Below, piece by piece: positions 17,822 to 26,866 of a stretch of 64,000 nt of DNA (position 1 is the stretch's first letter; the number at the start of each line of letters is the position of its first letter). The stretch lies in the NCBI RefSeq assembly GCF_902833645.1, contig NZ_CADFGE010000005.1, forward strand, positions 372,001 to 436,000, in the 5' to 3' direction. Origin of the DNA: Paraburkholderia fungorum (lineage in GTDB: Bacteria; Pseudomonadota; Gammaproteobacteria; Burkholderiales; Burkholderiaceae). The position numbers and the translations under genes were made by a program. The notes below the pieces were generated by a model, which saw only the letters and a program-made list of their open reading frames with translations, ran no database searches and had not been told where the DNA came from.

Positions 17822-19198
17822 ATGTCCGTAGCAGCGCAAAATGGCGCCGCCTTGCCCGCGGTAGACCAGCGGCAGGTGATGGGTGCGGTAGTAGCCTCGT
17901 GCCTCGGTTGGGCACTGGATTTGTTCGATCTGTTCGTCTTATTGTTCGTCGCACCGGTAGTGGGGCGGCTGTTCTTTCCGTCCGAACACGCCATGCTCTC
18001 GCTTGCCGCGGTCTATGCATCGTTTGCCGTAACCCTGCTGATGCGCCCGCTCGGCTCGGCATGGTTCGGTTCCTACGCGGACCGGCACGGACGCAAGGGC
18101 GCGATGATCACTGCGGTGGTCGGCGTGGGTCTGTCGACCGCAGCTTTCGGCTTGCTGCCGACGGTCGCGCAAGTGGGCCTCGTCGCGCCGATCCTGTTCC
18201 TGATGCTGCGTCTGGTGCAAGGTGTATTCGTCGGCGGCGTGGTGGCGTCGACCCACACCATCGGGACAGAATCGGTCGCGCCGAAATATCGCGGCGCCGT
18301 GTCGGGGCTGATCGGCGGTGGCGGGGCGGGACTCGGCGCATTGCTCGCGTCGCTCACCTATCTGACCATGTCTGCGATCTTCCCGGGCGAGCTGTTCGAC
18401 GTGTGGGGCTGGCGCTGCATGTTTTTCACCGGCATTGTGAGTTCGATTCTCGGCCTGTTCGTTTTCAGCAGTCTGGAGGAGTCGCCGCTGTGGAAGAAAC
18501 TGGCCGCTGAGAAGGCCGCCAAGGCCGCAATGCAGAACACGGCCACACCGGTCGAGGTCGTACGCTCGCCGATCCGCACGCTGTTTTCCCGCGACTATCG
18601 CTCGATTCTGTTTGTCAATCTGCTGCTGACGATCGGCGGCGGTAGCGGCTATTACCTCACGTCTGGCTATCTGCCGACCTTCCTCAAGGTGGTAAGCCAC
18701 GCACCGAACGGCGCCGCGGCCGCGATTCTGATGATCTGCAGCGTCGCGGTGGTGATCGCCTCGATCGCGGCGGGACATCTGAGCACCTTCATTGGACGCA
18801 AGAGCGCGTTCGTCTGGATCGGCCTGATTCGCCTGATCGCGCTGCCCGCGCTATTCCTGCTGCTGCCTACGGCGCAAAGCATCACGATGATCGGCGTCTA
18901 CGCGGTGATTCTGAGCGCGCTCGGCAGCGCCGGCTACGCGCCGATTCTGATCTTCCTGAACGAACGCTTTCCGACCGCGATTCGCGCCACCGGCACGGGG
19001 CTGTCATGGAACATCGGCTTCGCGATTGGCGGCATGATGCCGACCGCTGTCTCGCTGGTGGCTAAAGACGCCGGCCAGTTACCAATGACGCTTGCGATCT
19101 TCGCCGGGGCGATCAGCGTAATTTTCCTGGCGGGGGCGTTCATCGTGCCGGAGACTCGCGGCAAGCTCGATAACGGTACCGCCCACGAGGCCGCCTAG
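17822..19198 (+). CDS. hmfT1: MFS transporter, probable furan-acid uptake protein
   Basis: This 458-residue major facilitator protein has about 12 membrane segments and resembles aromatic acid:H+ and metabolite:H+ symporters. The loop 2-3 motif is present as GSYADRHGRKG. ATG 17822 was chosen because AAGGAG (17809-17814) sits 7 bp upstream; an ATG at 17816 is too close to it. It lies 94 bp after hmfH, in the same direction, at the end of the furan gene set. Uptake of furoate or furandicarboxylate is inferred from position. Confidence 0.85.
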   Translation: MSVAAQNGAALPAVDQRQVMGAVVASCLGWALDLFDLFVLLFVAPVVGRLFFPSEHAMLSLAAVYASFAVTLLMRPLGSAWFGSYADRHGRKGAMITAVVGVGLSTAAFGLLPTVAQVGLVAPILFLMLRLVQGVFVGGVVASTHTIGTESVAPKYRGAVSGLIGGGGAGLGALLASLTYLTMSAIFPGELFDVWGWRCMFFTGIVSSILGLFVFSSLEESPLWKKLAAEKAAKAAMQNTATPVEVVRSPIRTLFSRDYRSILFVNLLLTIGGGSGYYLTSGYLPTFLKVVSHAPNGAAAAILMICSVAVVIASIAAGHLSTFIGRKSAFVWIGLIRLIALPALFLLLPTAQSITMIGVYAVILSALGSAGYAPILIFLNERFPTAIRATGTGLSWNIGFAIGGMMPTAVSLVAKDAGQLPMTLAIFAGAISVIFLAGAFIVPETRGKLDNGTAHEAA

Positions 19199-19207
19199 TG
19201 CATTCCA

Positions 19208-19229
19208 GCGGGCGCGGAAGCGCGCCCGC
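19208..19229 (+). terminator. GC-rich hairpin after the hmf transporter
   Basis: The sequence holds perfect 9-bp arms GCGGGCGCG and CGCGCCCGC with a GAAG loop. No run of T follows, so this is not a canonical intrinsic terminator. It could stop or slow transcription with a factor, or protect the 3' end of the hmf message. Confidence 0.45.
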
Positions 19230-19253
19230 GTCGCTCACATACAGGAGACATCG

Positions 19254-19955
19254 ATGAAATACGACGAGGACGTTCGCGCGCGCTCATACCAGTTTCGCGA
19301 CGATTATGTTGCGGCCACGCCAGCCTGGTATCGCGGTGAACTGCACCTTGGCTTCACGCTGCTCTTCACGAGTGGCGTGATCGGGTACTGCTTCACGCAG
19401 CTTCATGCGCCCACGCTTGCCGAATGGATGGCGGTCATTCCGTTCTTTCTGTTCGGCAACTGGGCAGAATGGGCCGCACATCGCTACGTGCTGCATCGCC
19501 CGACGAAGTACTTCAGCATGATCTACAAACGGCACTGCGCGGTCCATCACAGATTTTTCACGCACGTCACGCTCGAATACAAGGGCCAGCGGCACTGGCG
19601 CGCGTTGTTGTTTCCGCCGTTTGCGCCGGTCGCGTTCGTGCTCGCGGCAGTGCCGTTCGCACTCTTCATCGGTTATGTATTTTCGCGCAATGCGGGGTAT
19701 ATCGCGCTGCTCACGATGGCGGCGTACTACCTGATGTACGAGGGGCTGCACACACTCTCGCACGTCACCGACAACCCGTTGCTCGACCGCGTTCCGTTCG
19801 TCAATACCGTGCGGCGCTTGCACGTCACGCATCATGATCCCGAACTGATGGCGACACAAAACTTCAACCTGACGTTTCCCATCTGCGACACGCTGTTCGG
19901 CACGCGCAGGGATGCGCCACGCACTGCACGCGAACCGCTGGTGCGCCGTCCATAA
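19254..19955 (+). CDS. Fatty-acid hydroxylase / sterol desaturase superfamily membrane protein
   Basis: This 233-residue integral membrane protein has four hydrophobic segments and the histidine clusters of the di-iron hydroxylase superfamily: HRYVLHR, HCAVHHRFFTH, HTLSH and HVTHH. Such enzymes oxidise lipid or isoprenoid C-H bonds with O2; no substrate can be assigned. ATG 19254 has AGGAGACA upstream. It lies 55 bp after the hmf transporter, beyond a GC-rich hairpin, and a second gene of the same superfamily follows 147 bp later. Confidence 0.8.
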   Translation: MKYDEDVRARSYQFRDDYVAATPAWYRGELHLGFTLLFTSGVIGYCFTQLHAPTLAEWMAVIPFFLFGNWAEWAAHRYVLHRPTKYFSMIYKRHCAVHHRFFTHVTLEYKGQRHWRALLFPPFAPVAFVLAAVPFALFIGYVFSRNAGYIALLTMAAYYLMYEGLHTLSHVTDNPLLDRVPFVNTVRRLHVTHHDPELMATQNFNLTFPICDTLFGTRRDAPRTAREPLVRRP

Positions 19956-20102
19956 AGCGTTCCAGCCACATGACATGCGGTGAAATAACTTTCGCATAGC
20001 CTGTTGCGGGAGCCATAGCTAAAGTGCGCGTATCGGATGCGATGCACGGTTGCACGACTTCACCGCAGACGATACCCCGGCCACTACCGTTATGGCATCG
20101 TC

Positions 20103-21020
20103 ATGGAAGAACTTGGAAAATTCACACTATTAGTCACGGCCTTCGTCATCGCCGTATCGATGGTCGAAGCCGTCTGGTTGACTCGGAAAAACCGCACTAC
20201 GGCCACGCCATTTGCGTGGCACGAAGTGTGGCTTTCGCTCGCCGACGTTTTCGCGCGCAAGCTGCTCGCCATGCTGCCGCTATCGCTCGCGGCACCTGTG
20301 TTTGCTTTCGCCTGGGAGCATCGCATCTTCACGGTGGAGCTCAATAGCGCGCTGACAGTGCTGGCGCTCTTCATCGGTCAGGAATTCTGCTACTACTGGT
20401 ATCACCGCGCGTCGCATCGCATTCGCTTCTTCTGGGCTACCCATGCCGTGCACCACTCGCCGAACCAGTTGACTCTCTCCACCGCGTACCGGCTCGGCGT
20501 GACGGGCAAGCTGACGGGCTCGGCGATTTTCTTCGCGCCGCTCGTGTGGCTCGGCGTGCGCCCTGAAGTTGTTCTGCTGACGCTTTTCATCAACCTCATG
20601 TATCAGTTCTGGCTGCATGCCACGTGGATACCGAAGCTCGGCTGGCTCGAGTATGTGTTCAATACGCCGTCCTCGCACCGCGTGCACCATGCATCGAATG
20701 TCGACTATCTGGATGCGAACTACGGCGGCGTGCTGATTATCTTCGACCGGCTGTTCGGCACTTACGTCGGGGAACGCGCCGACGAACCCTGCCGCTACGG
20801 GCTTGTCACCCCGACCACCTCACGCAATCCGTTCGTCGTCGAGTTCGAGCACTGGGCGACGCTAGTGCGGGACGTGGTGAAGGCGAAAAGCGTGTCGACC
20901 GCGATCAATCACGTAATCCGGCCGCCGGGCTGGACGCCGGAAGGCGGCGGCGAAACCACGGAAGAACTTCGCCGCAGGAGCGAGGCCACCCGTCGCGAGT
21001 GCGAAGTGCCTAATGGTTGA
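20103..21020 (+). CDS. Sterol desaturase family (fatty-acid hydroxylase superfamily) protein
   Basis: This 305-residue membrane protein has about four hydrophobic helices. It shows the classic eight-histidine layout of membrane di-iron hydroxylases: HRASH, HAVHHSPNQLTLSTAYR, and HRVHHASN near the C-terminus. It resembles the sterol desaturase family common in proteobacteria, whose natural substrates are mostly unknown. The start is probably ATG 20103; the frame extends to 20037 but that part does not look like protein. No clear ribosome site is visible. A hydrophilic C-terminal tail of about 35 residues is unusual but not diagnostic. Confidence 0.8.
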   Translation: MEELGKFTLLVTAFVIAVSMVEAVWLTRKNRTTATPFAWHEVWLSLADVFARKLLAMLPLSLAAPVFAFAWEHRIFTVELNSALTVLALFIGQEFCYYWYHRASHRIRFFWATHAVHHSPNQLTLSTAYRLGVTGKLTGSAIFFAPLVWLGVRPEVVLLTLFINLMYQFWLHATWIPKLGWLEYVFNTPSSHRVHHASNVDYLDANYGGVLIIFDRLFGTYVGERADEPCRYGLVTPTTSRNPFVVEFEHWATLVRDVVKAKSVSTAINHVIRPPGWTPEGGGETTEELRRRSEATRRECEVPNG

Positions 21021-21148
21021 CGAACTGGCGACTTGTGCGCGGCTAGCTTTCCACGCTCCATTCGACGGCAAGGACATGCCATATTTCGCGGCACCTGCCA
21101 GTCTGAACATCGAGACGGGAAAGGCGCCGAACCGGACGTCGTGGAACT

Positions 21149-21826
21149 TCATTTGCCGCCAGCAGTTTTGGCTCCTGGGCGGGTATTCCGCTCAATTGTG
21201 AGCACAGCCAGCAGAAGAATCAGGGCTGCACAAATTGCCAGCAGGACGCCCGCGTCAAGGTGATATTGGGCATTTTGTGCGGCGGCTAATGTTTGCAGCC
21301 TCGTGATCTCATCGAGCCGGCGGATTTTTACCTCGGCATATCGCCCCATAGCTGTCGCAACGTAGCGCTGTCTGTTATCCCACTCCCACGTCGCCGCGTG
21401 CCGATTGGCTTCGACTACGACGTTGGACAACTCATTCAGAAATTGCTGCCGATCCTGCTCCGGGACTTTCCCAAGCCAGCTATCGAGTACGGGTTGACTG
21501 GCCGAGTCATTGACGAGCACCGATTCGAGCGCAGCCGGGATCGCGAGGCCCGTGGCATTCGGAATCGCCACAAGGCTCGATGGGTTCAGGTCGGGCGATA
21601 GATCGTTGGCCTCCTGGGACCCCGCGATTGAAGAGAGTATTTCCTGCGCGCCGACAACCGGGTCGGAGACCGCCGGCACCGTACGACCGCCGGCAAAGCT
21701 CGCCCACACTACCGCGACAAGCGAAGCTAACGCGATACATAGGAGCGCGACGCAGATCAGGCGCGTGATGCCAAACACCAGACGTTTTTCCAGGATATCG
21801 ATGACGGTCATATTCCTCGTGCCCAT
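21149..21826 (-). CDS. Unrecognised membrane protein with two transmembrane segments
   Basis: I do not recognise a family. The 225-residue product has one hydrophobic segment near the N-terminus (LICVALLCIALASLVAVVWASF) and one near the C-terminus (GVLLAICAALILLLAVLTI). The polar region of about 150 residues between them is probably periplasmic. ATG at 21826 or 21811 could be the start; the frame extends to 21922 without support. It is isolated: the upstream gap is about 400 bp and the neighbour on the left is convergent. Confidence 0.55.
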   Translation of the reverse strand: MGTRNMTVIDILEKRLVFGITRLICVALLCIALASLVAVVWASFAGGRTVPAVSDPVVGAQEILSSIAGSQEANDLSPDLNPSSLVAIPNATGLAIPAALESVLVNDSASQPVLDSWLGKVPEQDRQQFLNELSNVVVEANRHAATWEWDNRQRYVATAMGRYAEVKIRRLDEITRLQTLAAAQNAQYHLDAGVLLAICAALILLLAVLTIERNTRPGAKTAGGK

Positions 21827-22222
21827 GAATGCAGATCGATAGTTGCTGGTTACTCGGGTCCCGCTCGTTATCGTTTCATGGAGTAGGAGAGCGTGGGTCG
21901 ATAGCTTCCATGTGGCAGACACATTATTTCCATAAGGATCGCCAGGCTATTGCAGTGGCAAATATTCGAGCGGATCAGCGGGTTTTCCATCGCGCCGACA
22001 TTCAAACGACTACCCCTCATCGCCACTTCCGTACCTGTTCATTTGGATTATCACTGTCCCCGCTGCCGGCGGGGTTGCTTCGTAAAACTACTCGTACAAA
22101 GGCGGGTATGCGCGGAACCAGACAGGACGTGATCGAGGTCCCGTAGTACATCCGGCGTGCGGTCTGATTGGCTGTGTGATGCATGGGTCCGCTATCGCTT
22201 GCACAGAAGATCGTTCCGGCTG
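21827..22222. other. Intergenic region without a recognised gene
   Basis: This stretch lies between the start of the unknown membrane-protein gene and the end of the ClC gene, both on the minus strand. Plus-strand frames at 21829-22146 and 21950-22132 encode no recognisable domain, although the second has an isolated CPRC. I see no terminator for the ClC gene and no clear promoter. Confidence 0.4.
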
Positions 22223-23542
22223 TTATGTGCTCACCTCGGGCCTGCTGTAACGCTCGGATAACGCTTCGTAAAGTGCCGGCGCAAAAAGTTTTGATATCTG
22301 GCTGGCGATTAACGCGGTGGCCATGAGGGAGATGACGAGTGCGTGGCCGTCAATCATCTCGATCACGATGACAAAAGCGGTAATGGGGCTTTGTGTCACC
22401 GCCGCAAGATAGCCCACCATGCCAAGTGCGATCAGCATTGGCAACTGCATCTGGCCAAACAGCAAGTGCAACGCGTTGCCAATGCCGGCGCCGATCGCGA
22501 GCGATGGCGCGAACAGGCCGCCTGGCGCACCTGGCAGATACGAGCCCACCATCGAGGCCATCTTGAGCACCGGGTAGGCGACGCCCAGTTGTGCGCGTCC
22601 CTCCAGCAATGCGCGTGCTTCGGCATAGCCGCTACCAAACGTGTGGCCGCCTGACACCACCCCGATTACCGCGACGACCAGGCCACACGCGGCACCAAAT
22701 GCCACCGGTCGACTACTGCGCCACGCACTCACCGACGCGGGCATCCAGCGTTTGGTGTTCAGCAGAAGCCAGCAGAAGACGCCGCCCGCCACGCCCGACG
22801 CAGCGCCGATCAACACCACCGCGACTGCCAGCAGATCTGGAAAGTGGCTGCCGATATTGATCGTTCCAAAATACGTATAGTTGCCTTGCAGGCCCAGCGA
22901 AACGACGCCGGCGAAGATGATCGCGGTAATCAGCACGCCGCTCGTGCGCTGCTCGAAGCTGCGGGTCAACTCTTCGATTGCGAATACGACGCCGGCAAGC
23001 GGCGCATTGAACGCCGCGGACAGCCCCGCCGCCGCGCCCGCGAGGGCTAGCCGCCGTTCCAGTTCGATGCCCCGGATAGCGCGGAACCGGTTCGGATAGA
23101 AGCGTCGCAGGTTGAACATCAGCGCGGCGCCCACGTGAATTGTCGGCCCCTCGCGGCCAATCGTGAATCCGCCGAGTATCGAAAGGAACGACACCAGAAT
23201 CTTGCCGACGAGGATCCGGATACTCAGCAGACGTGGAGCAAGATCGCCGCGGTCATGGAGCGTGGCAATGACCTGCGGGATGCCACTGCCTTCGGAGCCG
23301 GGAAAGTAGCGCCGGGTAAGCCATACACCCAGAGCACCGATTGCCGGGGTGACGGGAAGCGGCAGCCACCAGTATCGCGCCGCATAGCGCAGGAATGTGT
23401 CATACCCGATGTCGATCAGCTTCGCGTAGAGAACGGCGATGAGCCCGGTCGCGATGGCGCCCAGCCAGAACACACCATAGTGCAACCATAGCCGCCGCGC
23501 GCGTTGTAGTGCACGTTTGTTAACAAGTTCTGAAATATGCAT
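22223..23542 (-). CDS. ClC-family chloride channel/antiporter
   Basis: This 439-residue inner-membrane ClC protein has the three chloride-coordinating signatures: GSEGSGIP (82-89), GREGP (129-133, gating Glu131) and GGLFAP (341-346). Glu191 in AIEEL aligns with the internal proton glutamate of H+/Cl- exchangers, which favours antiport over a channel. It carries no CBS domains. It lies 113 bp downstream of a MarR regulator on the same strand, so the two may form an operon with MarR controlling anion or acid response; that link is inferred. Confidence 0.9.
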   Translation of the reverse strand: MHISELVNKRALQRARRLWLHYGVFWLGAIATGLIAVLYAKLIDIGYDTFLRYAARYWWLPLPVTPAIGALGVWLTRRYFPGSEGSGIPQVIATLHDRGDLAPRLLSIRILVGKILVSFLSILGGFTIGREGPTIHVGAALMFNLRRFYPNRFRAIRGIELERRLALAGAAAGLSAAFNAPLAGVVFAIEELTRSFEQRTSGVLITAIIFAGVVSLGLQGNYTYFGTINIGSHFPDLLAVAVVLIGAASGVAGGVFCWLLLNTKRWMPASVSAWRSSRPVAFGAACGLVVAVIGVVSGGHTFGSGYAEARALLEGRAQLGVAYPVLKMASMVGSYLPGAPGGLFAPSLAIGAGIGNALHLLFGQMQLPMLIALGMVGYLAAVTQSPITAFVIVIEMIDGHALVISLMATALIASQISKLFAPALYEALSERYSRPEVST

Positions 23543-23655
23543 GCCGCCGCCGGAAACGCATCAGTAGGGTCTATATAGCACAGTGTGCCATATATTTGCA
23601 TGGACCATACATGGCGTAGTGGCCGATGATGTTCTGCGAACGACAATATCTATGT

Positions 23656-24081
23656 CTATGGCAGTTTGGCTGGCTTGCCAAACACCCAGCCAAACGATGC
23701 GATCTCGGGCTTGTGCAGCGCCGCCAGCTTCAGCAGGCACCGTTCGCCCTTGGCGGTGAGGTGGACCCGTACCTGGCGCCGGTCCTCTTCGCCAGGTTTG
23801 CGAATCACCAGCCCGGCGGATTCGCAGCGCGATACCAGCGCAGCCGTGCCATTGGGCGCTGCTTGCAGTCGCTCGGCCAGCTCGCCTACTGTCGCCCACG
23901 ATCTGCCGGGAAAACCTTTCACCTGGAGCATCAGTTGATACTGCAAAGGCGTGACCCCCGCAGCATGAGTGACCTCCTCGGAAAACCGCAGGAAGCAGCG
24001 CAGCTGGTAACGGAACTCGGACATCGCCTCCAGATCTTCCTTGCTCAGTGCCTCAGGCGCTTCGCCTTTGCGTGAAATCAT
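23656..24081 (-). CDS. MarR-family transcriptional regulator
   Basis: This is a winged helix-turn-helix protein of about 141 residues with MarR features: the dimerisation helix, VTPLQYQLML, the recognition region ATVGELAERLQAAPNGTAALVSRCESAGLV and the wing EEDRRQVRVHLTAKG. ATG 24081 is preferred; the frame continues to an ATG at 24126. It precedes the ClC gene on the same strand. MarR proteins usually repress their own operon and respond to small acids or oxidants. Confidence 0.85.
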   Translation of the reverse strand: MISRKGEAPEALSKEDLEAMSEFRYQLRCFLRFSEEVTHAAGVTPLQYQLMLQVKGFPGRSWATVGELAERLQAAPNGTAALVSRCESAGLVIRKPGEEDRRQVRVHLTAKGERCLLKLAALHKPEIASFGWVFGKPAKLP

Positions 24082-24420
24082 GGGATATCCCGTCGTTGAA
24101 TGAAGTGTAACGTCGCGCCCGGGCATCCCTTTGTTGCCCGTTGCCCGTTGCCGCGTCAGCAGGAGCGCGTTTAGTCAAGGTGACGATTCACCTGAGATCA
24201 TCCGCGCCTGGTGGTGATTCTAAATTGAGCCGCTGAAAGTGTGAGGAAACTGGATACGTTCAACTGTAAATTTGTCATTTACGCGCTTGCCTCGCCCACG
24301 CCGATCTCCTGGTCGCGCGATTCGAGCGATTGGCCCGCGCGGTCTGGTTCGGATGGCATACGGTGCTTAACGAAAAAGCGTTTGCCGTTTGGATCCCGGA
24401 TTTCCGCAAGACGCTCGCTG
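24082..24420. other. Intergenic region upstream of the MarR gene
   Basis: About 340 bp lie between the MarR start and the end of the next LysR gene, both on the minus strand. It should contain the marR promoter. A short tandem repeat of TTGCCCG (two full copies and a partial, 24134-24154) lies close to the MarR start. A 67-codon minus-strand frame (24279-24482) overlaps the LysR end and has no recognised product. Confidence 0.4.
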
Positions 24421-25389
24421 TCACGCTCGCCGCGACCGTTTGCCGGACGTAGCCGTTCCGTTGACCTCAGCCCGTTCGGCAACCGGCAGGGCGAGTGCCG
24501 TTTCCCGCAATAGCGCGCGCAACCAGGAGATGGCCGGGTCGCGTTCCTGATACTTGTGCCACTGCACCTTCTCCACGAACTTCGGAATCCTGATCGGACA
24601 TTGCAGGATCCGCAGTGGAAACCGCTGTGCCATCTGAAGGGCTAGCCGCGTGGGCAGCGTGGAGATTCTCGACGTACCGAGGAGCAGTTCCGGGACCAGG
24701 GTGAAAGTCGGCGAAATGACATCCTGGCGGCGAACCTGTTTGCCGGTGGAGATCATCTGCGCGTCCAGGGTCACGCGCCTGCCGCCGCCCCATTCGACAC
24801 CGACATGCGCCAATTCAAAATACTGATCGGTGGTAATCGTATTACCTTTGACCGGGTGGTCTGCGCACACCAGGCACGTAAACGTGTCTTCAAACAATTT
24901 CTCGGCAGGGTGCCCCGCAACCGTGTTGAACTCGGGTGCAATGAGCAGCTCCACCTCACCGCCTTCCAGATGCTCCGGCGACTGGGGGCTGAGCGCCCTC
25001 AGGTCGAACTGCATCAATGGCGCAAGCCTGGCCGCTCTTCTTACGACTTCGGAAAGAAACACGCTGATCACGTAGTCGGACGACTCTATCGTGAAGCGCC
25101 GCGTCGAGGTGGCCGGATCGAACGTCGGCCTGGCGCGTGTGATCGTCTGAATTTGCAGCAGAACGTCTCTGACAGGTTTGACGAGTTCCGTGGCTAGCGG
25201 TGTCAGGACCTGTGTCTTGCCCACCGGCACCAGCAGCTCATCTTCGAAGTACTCGCGCAGACGGGCGAGGGAGCAGCTCGTGGCGGGCTGGCTGAGAAAC
25301 AGCCGTTCGGCTGCGCGGCCAACGCTGCGGGTGGACAGGATCGCGTCGAGCACGACCAGTTGGTTGAGATCGAGTTTGTTAAAACGCAT
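24421..25389 (-). CDS. LysR-type regulator divergent from the MFS-porin-monooxygenase operon
   Basis: This 322-residue LysR protein is of the NodD/NahR-like branch: it starts MRFNKLDLNQLVVLDAIL, with the helix-turn-helix at about 22-65. The effector domain follows (about 95-300) and the C-terminus is basic. It is divergent from a catabolic operon that begins 131 bp away, and the shared intergenic DNA contains a perfect 9-bp inverted repeat (25398-25406 and 25441-25449). It is therefore likely to activate that operon in response to its substrate or an intermediate (inference). Confidence 0.85.
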   Translation of the reverse strand: MRFNKLDLNQLVVLDAILSTRSVGRAAERLFLSQPATSCSLARLREYFEDELLVPVGKTQVLTPLATELVKPVRDVLLQIQTITRARPTFDPATSTRRFTIESSDYVISVFLSEVVRRAARLAPLMQFDLRALSPQSPEHLEGGEVELLIAPEFNTVAGHPAEKLFEDTFTCLVCADHPVKGNTITTDQYFELAHVGVEWGGGRRVTLDAQMISTGKQVRRQDVISPTFTLVPELLLGTSRISTLPTRLALQMAQRFPLRILQCPIRIPKFVEKVQWHKYQERDPAISWLRALLRETALALPVAERAEVNGTATSGKRSRRA

Positions 25390-25397
25390 CGTCGTAT

Positions 25398-25449
25398 GAC
25401 ATTTACAGGGTAGATGCTCTGCATTTAAACAATAAATTTTGTAAATGTC
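25398..25449. promoter_or_regulatory. Inverted repeat in the LysR-MFS intergenic region
   Basis: GACATTTAC (25398-25406) and GTAAATGTC (25441-25449) form a perfect 9-bp inverted repeat separated by 34 bp of AT-rich DNA. The right arm falls just upstream of a candidate -10 hexamer TATACT (25460-25465) for the rightward operon, whose -35 position is poor. That arrangement fits an activator-dependent promoter. Confidence 0.5.
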
Positions 25450-25519
25450 TCGCGAAATCTATACTTGCTGCAAATAGCGGCCCTCTGCGGCGCGCACAAA
25501 ACCTTCGGAGACAGAGAAT

Positions 25520-26866
25520 ATGGAGGACCGCCGTAATCGCCAGTCAATCCTGCGGCAGTGGGGGCTGGTTGCCTGCCTGACTGTGGTGAGCATGCTGGCC
25601 CAGATCGACAAGAACATTCTCGTGCTGATGGTGGGGCCGATTCAACGGGACTTCGGGGCGAGCGACGTCCAGATCAGCCTTCTGATCGGCGCGGCATTTG
25701 CGATTGCCAATATTGCGGTAGGGCTGCCCGCCGGCTGGCTGGCGGACCGGTTCAACCGGCGCGTTGTGATTGCGGTGGGCGTGGCGATCTGGTCGCTTGC
25801 CGTGGCTTCCAACGCAGTCGCGTCGGCGTTCGTGGCGCTCCTCGTGGCGCGAATCGTTGTGGGCGGCGCGGAAGCGTTGATCCCACCTTCGTCCTATTCG
25901 TTGCTTCGCGACGGGGTCGACGAACAACGCCGGGCGCGTGCATTGTCCGTGTACACGATGTCGCTGATGCTCGGAACCGGGTTGTCGCTCGTACTGGGTG
26001 GTCCGTTGCTGGGTGCAATCCAGTCCGCCGGTATCCGCTCGATTCCCTTCATCGGTACGGTCTCGCCGTGGCAGGTCACGTTGTTCCTGATCGGCATGGT
26101 CGGGCTGCCCATGAGTCTGCTCATTTTTCTTGCGCAGGAGCCGGGGCGGCAAGAAGAAGCATCCGCGGATGCGAGTCGCAGTCTGGCGGGCGTCGGCCGC
26201 TATCTTGTCGCGAATCGGGCGATATTTCTGCCGCTGACCCTGTTCGCCGTCTCCCACGCGATGATTACTTTCGGCCTTGGGAGCTGGATGCCGACCATGA
26301 CCGCACGCCGCTTCCATCTGGGTCTGCGGGAAATCGGCCTGATGCAGGGTGGCCTGCTGCTGACGATGGGGCCGCTCGGTCTGTGGCTCGCCGGCATGGC
26401 GATGGATCGGAAGGGCGGCAGGAGTCTCGCGGGCGTTGCACTGGTCGGTGTGCTCGTGACGATCGCCGTGACGGCGCTGACAGTCACGATGTGTCTGATC
26501 GGATCGGTGAGCGCATTCTGGGTCGTCGACGCCATGGTGGTGCTGTTCTCGTGGACGTTCATGGCAGTCACGTCGACAGTCGTGGCGAAAGTGGCGCCTG
26601 CGTCGATAGTGGGCGCAGTCATGGCGATCGTCCTCGTTCTCAACGGGCTGATCGGACAAGGTGGCTCTCCCACGTTGATCGCATTGGTCAGCCAGCATGG
26701 TTTCGGAGGAAGCCCCGATGCATTGCCCCGTGCGATGGCGTCGGTATTCGCCGCTGCGGGCGCCACCGCGCTTTGGGCCGCTATCGTTCTCTACCGCACG
26801 TTTCTTCGACAGGGCGGCGTAGTGAACCCCGTCGCGTTAGGCGTTCACGTTGGCGACGCGCGATGA
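25520..26866 (+). CDS. MFS transporter (spinster/aromatic-acid-like)
   Basis: This 448-residue major facilitator protein has 12 predicted membrane segments. After DKNILVLMVGPIQRDFG it carries the loop 2-3 motif GWLADRFNRR. It is the first gene of the rightward operon, with GGAGACAGAG upstream of ATG 25520. A porin and catabolic enzymes follow, so uptake of the pathway substrate across the inner membrane is the likely role. The substrate is unknown. Confidence 0.85.
   Translation: MEDRRNRQSILRQWGLVACLTVVSMLAQIDKNILVLMVGPIQRDFGASDVQISLLIGAAFAIANIAVGLPAGWLADRFNRRVVIAVGVAIWSLAVASNAVASAFVALLVARIVVGGAEALIPPSSYSLLRDGVDEQRRARALSVYTMSLMLGTGLSLVLGGPLLGAIQSAGIRSIPFIGTVSPWQVTLFLIGMVGLPMSLLIFLAQEPGRQEEASADASRSLAGVGRYLVANRAIFLPLTLFAVSHAMITFGLGSWMPTMTARRFHLGLREIGLMQGGLLLTMGPLGLWLAGMAMDRKGGRSLAGVALVGVLVTIAVTALTVTMCLIGSVSAFWVVDAMVVLFSWTFMAVTSTVVAKVAPASIVGAVMAIVLVLNGLIGQGGSPTLIALVSQHGFGGSPDALPRAMASVFAAAGATALWAAIVLYRTFLRQGGVVNPVALGVHVGDAR

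Noticed and set aside
24134..24154. Tandem TTGCCCG repeats before the MarR gene
   Set aside because: Only two full copies and a partial one are present; too few to claim phase variation or a defined element.
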